Notes under the pieces: model-generated
Told to the model about the DNA's origin: nothing
Database searches by the model: none
What the model saw: the letters and a program-made list of their open reading frames with translations, nothing else
Shown here: one piece after another, positions 6,852 to 16,353 of the stretch
Layout: the number at the start of each line of letters is the position of its first letter
Position numbering within the stretch: the stretch's first letter is position 1
Program-made: the position numbers and the translations under genes
NCBI GenBank assembly: GCA_963611755.1
Contig: CAVDTK010000040.1
Span: 1 to 16,353 of the forward strand
Length of the DNA: 16,353 nucleotides
Source: Paratractidigestivibacter sp963611755
GTDB taxonomy: Bacteria > Actinomycetota > Coriobacteriia > Coriobacteriales > Atopobiaceae
Direction of reading: 5' to 3'

Positions 6852-9728
6852 CTATGCCTGGGCGACGCGCTCCTTATAGCGCTTGGCGGCGAGAAGGGCC
6901 AGACCAGCCAGGGCCACGGCGCAAACCGCGTCGGCCACATACATCGCGATCATCCACGCAGGCGTGACGCTCGCGGGGTCGCCGTCGGCGTAACGCCAGC
7001 TGTTGACCGCGGTGTACAGGATGTTGTGGGCCGCGCGACGCATCTGGATAACGGCGGTGGCGGAGAGGTCGGTGACGTAGTTGGTGGTCTCGGTGGTCGC
7101 CAGCATGATGTCGGTGCCGCCGCGAATCAGCTGGTCAGCGTTCTGGTAGCAGTAGTTGGGACCGCTGAAGTAATCAGTCTCGACCATGCCCTTGAAGCCC
7201 CACTCGTCACGAAGGACCGTCTGGTTCAGGGCCAGCGAGGCGCTGGAGTAGGTGTTGCCCACGTAGTTGAAGGAGCCCATGACCGCCTGGGCATCGCCGT
7301 CGGCCTTGATCGCGATCTCGAAGGGGCGCAGGTAGATCTCGCGAATGGCCTGCTCGTTGGACCAGGTGCAGAGCTGGCCGTTGCGCTGGGTCTCCTGCTC
7401 GTTCAGGGCAAAGTGCTTGATGAAGGCATAGACGCCGCGCTCCTCGGCGCCCAGGACCTGCTGGGCCGCCTGCGAACCGGTGAGCACCGGGTCCTCGGAG
7501 AAGTACTCGAAGTTGCGGCCGCCAAAGGCGGAGCGGTGAATGTTGACGGAAGGCGCGTACCAACCGGAAACCTGCAGCTCATGAGCCATGTCACCGATCG
7601 TCTCGCCGTAGTGGCGGGCAAGGTCTTTGTTCCAGGAGCACGCAAGCGCCACGTTGCAGGGCAGGCCGATGGAGCTCACGCCGGTGAAGTTGTCCTTCAG
7701 GGCCGCGGGGCCGTCGACGTCGGACAGGCGGATCTTGCCGATGGAATCGACCGCCGCGTTGGAGTAGCCGCCGTTGGCGATGAGGTTGTTCATGTCGTCG
7801 ACGGTCAGCTCGTCGAGAAGATCGTTCCACTTCTCGTCGTCGTAGTCGACGCCGCGCAGGTCGTAGAGGCGAAGGCCGTTGTTGGCGCCGGTGGTGGGCA
7901 TGACGTCGTCTGCGTTGTCGAACTTGGTGGGATCGTAGTTGCCGTTGTTGTAATAGGTCGCCTTGTACTCGTCGGACATGCTGTAGCTCGTGGGTGCAGC
8001 GGTCGCCTCGGCGTAGTTGGCAAAGCCGTCGGCGCGCGACAGGTAGGTCAGCCCGCCGTTCACGTCGTCGAAGGCGTTGGTGGCGGCCACCGCGTCGCCG
8101 CTGTGGGTGTTGTCGTCGGAATCGTAGGTAACGGTCTGGGCAACATTGATGACCTGCGACGCAATCTGGTTGTGGCTGTCGGCGTTGATCGAGATGTTGT
8201 AGTCGCCCGCCTCGAGCACGTAGGCCTTGGCGTTCTGATAGTCGTAGGAGGCCAGCTCATCGTCCTCGAAGCTCACGGAGATGACCTGCGACTCGCCGGG
8301 CTCCAGCAGCTTGGTCTTATCGTAGGTAATAAGGTTTGCCGTGGCCTTCTCGATGCCGCCATTGGTGTAGGGCGGGTTGGAATAGACCTCAACGACATCC
8401 TTACCCGCGACGTTGCCGGTGTTGGTGACGGTCACGTCGAAGCTCACGGTGCCGTTGGCGTAGGTCACGGTGCCCATCTGCTGGGTGAAACTGGTGTAGG
8501 ACAGGCCGTAGCCAAACGGGTACTGGACGGTCGAGCCGTAGTCGATCAGACCCTCGTCAGCCGCGGTCTCGTAGAAGCGATAGCCCACGTAGATGCCCTC
8601 GTCATAGTTGACGAAGCGGGGCGAGCGGGTACCGCGCGCGGACTCCATCTGGAACTCCTCGACGTTGTCATAGGCAAAGTCGCCGAAGTTGTTCCAGCTC
8701 GGGGACTGGGTGAGATCGTAGATAAAGGTGTCGGACGTCTTGCCGGAGGGGTTGGTCGCGCCGGACAAGACGCTGCCCAGGGCCTCAAAACCGGCCTGGC
8801 CGGGGTGCGGGGCCCACACTACGGACTTGATCTGCGGGTAATCGTTGACGAAGCCCATCTCAAAGGCATTGGCACCGTTGTAGACCAAGACCACGTCGTC
8901 GAAGTTGGTGCATACCAGATCGAGCATGTCGCGCTCGGACTGGTCGAGCTCCAGGTAGTGCTGACCTGCGGAGAAGTCCTCGTAGTCCGCCGAGTTGTTG
9001 TTATAGGTGATGCCGGAGGCCTTCATGTCGGTCGGCAGGTCGAGGCCCTCGCCGCCAACACGGCTGATAACCACAACGGCGGTGCTGGAGTAGGCCTTCG
9101 CGTTGTCGATGAGCTCCTGGCTGTAGGTGGACGCCGGCGGCTCGGGCAGGGTCCAGTCGGCGGCGGTGACGGTGATCTTGCCGCGGGTCACGCCGTAGCT
9201 GCCATAGAAATCGGTGAGCTCCTGATTGGTGTTGAAACCGGCCATCTTAAGGCCGTCGAGCAGGGACACCGTGTCGTAGGCGTCGGACAGGGAGCCTGAG
9301 CCGGTGCCGCCATAGATGGGGCTCGTCGAGGCCCATCCAAAGACGTTGATGTTGCCCGTCGACGAGAGGGGCAGAGTGTCCTCCTCGTTCTTGAGCAGGG
9401 TGATGCCCTCGCTCTCGATGTCGACCGCAAGCTGGTTGGTCTTCTCGATGGTCTCTGCAGAAAGCGAGAGCTTCTCGGCTGTGGCCATGGTAACCACATT
9501 CTTCAACGGGCCCACGAGCATCAGGTTGACCGAGCAGATCGCCACGGCGGCAGCAACGATCCAAGTCACCGAATGGGTGAGCTTTCGCCTGGCCTCCTGG
9601 GGCATGCGGCCCTTGCCGGATGCCAGGGTCACCGCAACGGCGGCGACCAGCGCGACGATGATCGCCGCGAGCTGCGGCGCCACGGACTGCAGGACGGCAA
9701 CGACGTCGTCCATGTTGATCTCAAGCAT
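6852..9728 (-). CDS. Membrane-anchored family 3 glycoside hydrolase with permuted domain order
   Basis: Likely beta-glucosidase or related exo-glycosidase, 958 residues. Order of parts: two membrane helices (about 12-36 and 53-75); the alpha/beta sandwich domain that is normally C-terminal (about 95-400, with EGITLLKNE and DEGIYVGYRFY); YPFGYGLSYT at 403-412; a fibronectin-III-like domain to about 520; a linker; then the TIM-barrel domain that is normally N-terminal (about 635-910) with DGPAALK (672-678), GRNFEYFSEDP (737-747), Lys771-His772 and the probable nucleophile Asp852 in GFKGMVETDYF; a last membrane helix (about 924-948). This reversed order is known in some rumen and gut GH3 enzymes. 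The basic loop between helices 1 and 2 and the basic C-terminus (KRYKER) place the catalytic part outside. The ATG at 9728 follows GGGAGGAG. The substrate cannot be read from sequence. Confidence 0.9.
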   Translation of the reverse strand: MLEINMDDVVAVLQSVAPQLAAIIVALVAAVAVTLASGKGRMPQEARRKLTHSVTWIVAAAVAICSVNLMLVGPLKNVVTMATAEKLSLSAETIEKTNQLAVDIESEGITLLKNEEDTLPLSSTGNINVFGWASTSPIYGGTGSGSLSDAYDTVSLLDGLKMAGFNTNQELTDFYGSYGVTRGKITVTAADWTLPEPPASTYSQELIDNAKAYSSTAVVVISRVGGEGLDLPTDMKASGITYNNNSADYEDFSAGQHYLELDQSERDMLDLVCTNFDDVVLVYNGANAFEMGFVNDYPQIKSVVWAPHPGQAGFEALGSVLSGATNPSGKTSDTFIYDLTQSPSWNNFGDFAYDNVEEFQMESARGTRSPRFVNYDEGIYVGYRFYETAADEGLIDYGSTVQYPFGYGLSYTSFTQQMGTVTYANGTVSFDVTVTNTGNVAGKDVVEVYSNPPYTNGGIEKATANLITYDKTKLLEPGESQVISVSFEDDELASYDYQNAKAYVLEAGDYNISINADSHNQIASQVINVAQTVTYDSDDNTHSGDAVAATNAFDDVNGGLTYLSRADGFANYAEATAAPTSYSMSDEYKATYYNNGNYDPTKFDNADDVMPTTGANNGLRLYDLRGVDYDDEKWNDLLDELTVDDMNNLIANGGYSNAAVDSIGKIRLSDVDGPAALKDNFTGVSSIGLPCNVALACSWNKDLARHYGETIGDMAHELQVSGWYAPSVNIHRSAFGGRNFEYFSEDPVLTGSQAAQQVLGAEERGVYAFIKHFALNEQETQRNGQLCTWSNEQAIREIYLRPFEIAIKADGDAQAVMGSFNYVGNTYSSASLALNQTVLRDEWGFKGMVETDYFSGPNYCYQNADQLIRGGTDIMLATTETTNYVTDLSATAVIQMRRAAHNILYTAVNSWRYADGDPASVTPAWMIAMYVADAVCAVALAGLALLAAKRYKERVAQA

Positions 9729-9789
9729 GTCTTCTCCTCCCTTGTTCGAGCTGCTTGATCTGCGCGCGTTTGCGCATTTGAACAGGCCC

Positions 9790-9818
9790 ACTGTATGAAA
9801 GGAGACGCAAGGCGATAA
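9790..9818 (-). promoter_or_regulatory. Weak candidate promoter of the GH3 gene
   Basis: On the minus strand TTATCG (9818-9813) and TACAGT (9795-9790) are separated by 17 bases. Matches to consensus are three and four of six, so this is the best candidate rather than a clear promoter, and its weak -35 would suit activation. A small hairpin GGTCG-N6-CGACC lies at 9835-9850. Confidence 0.25.
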
Positions 9819-9852
9819 GGCCTCTGGATCGTTTGGTCGCTTTTTCGACCGC

Positions 9853-9889
9853 ACCAGGCGGGCGCAAGCCGCTTACCGGGCGCCGCAAG
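9853..9889 (+). repeat. Direct repeat with 21-22 base period, candidate LytTR operator
   Basis: ACCAGGCGGGCGCAAG (9853-9868) and ACCGGGCGCCGCAAG (9875-9889) are imperfect direct copies: ACC starts are 22 bases apart and CGCAAG ends 21 bases apart. LytTR-family regulators such as AgrA bind paired direct repeats with about this period. A further CGCAAG is at 9806-9811. The pair ends just before the expected -35 position of the promoter at 9912-9917, whose -35 is poor, as in activated promoters. The bases do not match the AT-rich AgrA consensus, so the link is inference. Confidence 0.4.
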
Positions 9890-9911
9890 GATGCGGTCTC
9901 GGGCGGCGGGT

Positions 9912-9917
9912 TAGAAT
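9912..9917 (+). promoter_or_regulatory. Candidate -10 box of the regulator/kinase operon
   Basis: TAGAAT matches five of six -10 consensus bases. Seventeen bases upstream (9889-9894) is GGATGC, which is not a -35 box. Transcription would begin near 9924, giving a leader of about 33 bases before the ATG at 9957. Confidence 0.4.
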
Positions 9918-9956
9918 AGGAAACACCGCGGCCCCTCTCGCATGAAAGGCCATAGC

Positions 9957-10673
9957 ATGATCAAAGTTTTAATCATCGAGGACTACCCTGACGAGGCCGA
10001 CGCCCTGCGCGAGGCCCTGTCGCTCTACGCCAAGAAGCACAACGTGGAGTTCTCGGTGGTCTGGAGCGAGAAGGCCCAGGCCCTAGCATCTGGTGAGAAA
10101 ACCTTTGACCTGGTGTTTCTTGACATCGAGCTGCCCGATATGAGCGGCATGGATGCAGCCACCCTCATGCGCTCCTACGACAAGGGCACGCCGATCATCT
10201 TCACCACGAGCCTTTCTCAGTACGCGGCCAAGAGCTACGAGGTGGACGCCGCGGGCTTCATCGTCAAGCCCGTCACCTTGCCAAAGCTCGAGATGTGCAT
10301 GGACAAGGTCATGGGCAGCCTGAACCGTGCCCACAACGCCAAGATCGTCTTGCCGCAGGCAGGCGGCGTGCGGGTCCTTCTCGCGCGCGACATCGTCTAC
10401 GTTGAGCTTATTCGCCACGATTTGGTCTTCCATCTGTCCGGCGACGAGCCGCCCGCGAAGATCCGCGGCACCATTAAGCAGGTCCTGGACTGTATCGATG
10501 CCGACGGTCCGCTTTTGCAGGTCTCCAGCGGATGCCTGGTCAACATGGACTACGTCCAGCTCATCAGCGGCAACGAAGTGAAGATGATGGACGGAAGCGT
10601 GCTTGGCGTGAGCCGCGCGCGCAAGAAGGATGTAATCGCCCGGTTCTCGAGCTACGTAGGCAGGACCTTCTGA
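9957..10673 (+). CDS. LytTR-family response regulator
   Basis: Two-component regulator of 238 residues with a receiver domain (1-120) and a LytTR DNA-binding domain (about 127-232). Receiver residues: acidic pair Glu8-Asp9, phospho-acceptor Asp56 in LVFLDIELP, Thr84 and Lys104 in FIVKP. The LytTR part shows ARDIVYVELIRHDLVFHL and the later SGCLVNMDYV block. The start at 9957 is chosen because AAAGG lies six bases upstream; an in-frame ATG at 9942 would add five residues but has no ribosome site. The stop overlaps the start of the next gene (TGATG), so it is translationally coupled to the kinase. It belongs to the AgrA/VirR/LytR class. The divergent glycosidase or its own operon is the likeliest target. 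Confidence 0.93.
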   Translation: MIKVLIIEDYPDEADALREALSLYAKKHNVEFSVVWSEKAQALASGEKTFDLVFLDIELPDMSGMDAATLMRSYDKGTPIIFTTSLSQYAAKSYEVDAAGFIVKPVTLPKLEMCMDKVMGSLNRAHNAKIVLPQAGGVRVLLARDIVYVELIRHDLVFHLSGDEPPAKIRGTIKQVLDCIDADGPLLQVSSGCLVNMDYVQLISGNEVKMMDGSVLGVSRARKKDVIARFSSYVGRTF

Positions 10674-12056
10674 TGGATTTTGCCGCAAGCATCGCAGGCA
10701 GCGGGGCGTCTTTGGGAGAGATCCTGTACCGTGCGGCCTTCTCCAGCTTTCCCAACCTGCTGTCGATCTTTGTGGGCATCTGGCTGTTCTGCTCGCTTTA
10801 CCCAATAAAGGGCAGGTCGTGGGCTCGACTTGGCACCTGTCTTCTAGCGTGCGTCAGCCTGTCGCTTCTTAGCACCTGCAACGTCATGTTTGTGCGCCCG
10901 GCCGTCACCGAGCTGCTGGGAAGCTTTGCTTCTGGCCTGCCCACCACGGCTTTCTTCCTGCTGGTTCTGGCATCCTGCCCGCCGCTTTCCCGCCTTACCT
11001 TTGAGCTGGGCCGATGGGACGCGATCTTTTGCTGTACCGCCGGTTACATCGTCCAGAACATCGCCCATATGGCCTGGGTCGCGCTCAGCGGTCTGGTCCC
11101 CGCGCTGGGCACATTGGGCGCGCCCGTCTCGGCGGCCTGCAAATGCCTTGTGTTTACCCTGGTATTCGCCCTTATCTACCAGACCGTCATCAAGAACATC
11201 CATGCCAACCGGCTTGAGGGAGAAGGGGACGCCAAGACCATCCTGGTGCTCATAGGCGTCATGGCCGTCAACATCATCCTGAGCACCTTGATCAACGAGC
11301 TGAGCGACCTGAACGCGCTTCACCCGGTCGAGTTCTTGACGCTTTGCCTGACCCAAATGCTTGTCAGCGCCCTTACCCTGGTCTTGGACTATCAGATCCT
11401 CTTTAGCAACCGGATGCAGGCCGATGCCGTGGCCACGCGCCAGATGATGGAGGACCAACGGCGCCAGTATGAGCTTTCCGCCAGCACCATCGAGGCCATC
11501 AATGTGCGTTGCCACGACATCAAACATCAAATCAGACGCTTGGGCCAGGGTGACGGAGCGACAAGTCAGGAGTTCATGGATAACCTCTCTGACCTCGTAA
11601 GTATTTACGACGCGGGCATCGACACCTCAAACAAGGCCCTGGACGTCATCCTTACCGAGAAGAGCCTAATCTGCCAGAGCAAGCACATCCAGCTCACGTG
11701 CCCCGTCAACGGAAGCCTTCTCTCGTTCATGGCCGAGCAGGATATCTACTCGCTGTTTGGCAACGCACTGGACAACGCCATTGAGGCTTGCGAGAAGATC
11801 GAGGACCCCGCGCGGCGCCTTATCGACGTGAGCACGCGAGCGCAGGGGCAGATGGTCTGCATCCAGGTAAGAAACTGTTTCGACGGCACCGTGAGCGAGG
11901 CGCCGGACGGCGGGTTTGCCACAACCAAGACCGATGGCGGCTTGCACGGGTACGGGACCAAGTCGCTGCGCCTCATCGCGGAGCGCTACGACGGCAGCTG
12001 CACGTTCGAAGCGAGCGACGGGATCTTTCGGGTACTGATCCTTCTCCCCATGCGGT
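10673..12056 (+). CDS. GHKL-type (AgrC-like) sensor histidine kinase, cut by assembly gap
   Basis: Membrane sensor partner of the preceding regulator; 461 residues are visible. About six or seven membrane segments fill residues 25-245 (roughly 25-42, 52-72, 88-105, 117-137, 152-172, 188-207 and 222-243). A helical region leads to phospho-acceptor His281 in RCHDIKHQIRRL. The ATPase domain has the N-box FGNALDNAIEACE (362-374) and the G-box HGYGTKSL (425-432), and lacks the usual D-box, as in the HPK10 class. The last visible residues, ILLPMR, correspond to the final strand of the GHKL fold, so little is probably missing; the stop lies in or near the N-run. No AgrB or AgrD-like signal peptide gene is visible next to it, so the signal is unknown. 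Confidence 0.92.
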
Positions 12057-12095
12057 NNNNNNNNNNNNNNNNNNNNNNNNNNNNNNNNNNNNNNN
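12057..12095. other. Run of 39 N (assembly gap)
   Basis: Undetermined bases at the very end of the kinase gene. The true length may differ. The join between the plus-strand operon and the rpoC end therefore rests on scaffolding, not on read sequence. Confidence 1.
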
Positions 12096-12136
12096 CTTCT
12101 CCCCTCTTATTCCTCGACGCGTCAAGATCAGCATCA

Positions 12137-12171
12137 AAGAAGGACGGCCTCCTTGGGAAGCCGTCCTTCTT
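12137..12171. terminator. Shared hairpin terminator between converging kinase and rpoC genes
   Basis: A perfect 12-bp stem (AAGAAGGACGGC at 12137-12148 with GCCGTCCTTCTT at 12160-12171) encloses an 11-base loop. The outer pairs are A/T-rich, so each strand gives a U-rich 3' side (CCTTCTTTG on minus, CCTTCTTGTTG on plus). It is 31 bases past the rpoC stop and about 80 bases past the visible kinase end, fitting a bidirectional intrinsic terminator. Confidence 0.75.
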
Positions 12172-12202
12172 GTTGTGAAGCTATATGAGCGACGCCGAGG
12201 TC

Positions 12203-16353
<4,151 letters not shown>

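Noticed and set aside
6720..9299. An 859-codon open frame on the plus strand opposite the GH3 gene
   Set aside because: Same codon-bias shadow; the minus-strand frame carries complete GH3 motifs.
9729..9854. Upstream ATG that would lengthen the GH3 protein by 42 residues
   Set aside because: The extension is basic and Ser/Arg-rich without a signal character, and GGGAGGAG sits just before the ATG at 9728.
12057..12178. Apparent continuation of the kinase frame through the N-run to a stop at 12178
   Set aside because: The frame across undetermined bases is meaningless, and the kinase fold is already complete at ILLPMR.

Overview
The window reads as a chromosomal segment of a GC-rich, anaerobic, Collinsella-like member of the Coriobacteriia (Actinomycetota). 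This rests on the actinobacterial style of the ribosomal and RNA polymerase proteins, the high GC content, and the neighbouring hydrogenase-maturation, multi-cluster iron-sulfur and glycoside hydrolase genes. The genus is an inference from general protein character, not from a search. Almost everything is on the minus strand; only a two-gene sensor/regulator operon is on the plus strand.

Region 1 (1-2421, minus): the str operon, with a consensus-like promoter (2392-2421), then rpsL (TTG start), rpsG and the N-terminal two thirds of fusA, which runs off the left edge. A strong GC-rich hairpin (2472-2523) separates it from the operon upstream.

Region 2 (2549-6710, minus): hypB, a 970-residue multi-cluster iron-sulfur/FAD oxidoreductase of the GltD type, and hypA. 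Two nickel-insertion factors for [NiFe] hydrogenase flank a large electron-transfer flavoprotein. An unusual perfect dyad (6684-6700) lies upstream of hypB.

Region 3 (6852-12056): a membrane-anchored family 3 glycoside hydrolase with reversed domain order (minus) is divergent from a LytTR response regulator and a GHKL (AgrC-like) membrane histidine kinase (plus, 1-base stop/start overlap). The 228-base divergent spacer holds a direct repeat with a 21-22 base period, placed where a LytTR regulator could bind. The layout suggests that an external signal controls the surface glycosidase or the sensor operon itself.

Region 4 (12057-16353): a run of 39 N cuts the end of the kinase gene. It is followed by a hairpin shared by the converging genes, and then rpoC (minus), lacking about its first 100 residues at the right edge.

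The most interesting item is in rpoC. Past the normal end of beta' there is a tail of about 217 residues. It contains a 53-residue helix-hairpin-helix module that aligns without gaps to the C-terminal domain of the RNA polymerase alpha subunit, keeping the equivalents of the DNA-contacting residues R265, N268, G296 and K298. A strongly acidic tail follows. The same protein departs from normally near-invariant motifs at the bridge helix, trigger loop and switch-1 region. The accessory block also separates rpoC from rpsL by about 9.9 kb, whereas these gene sets are close together in many bacteria.
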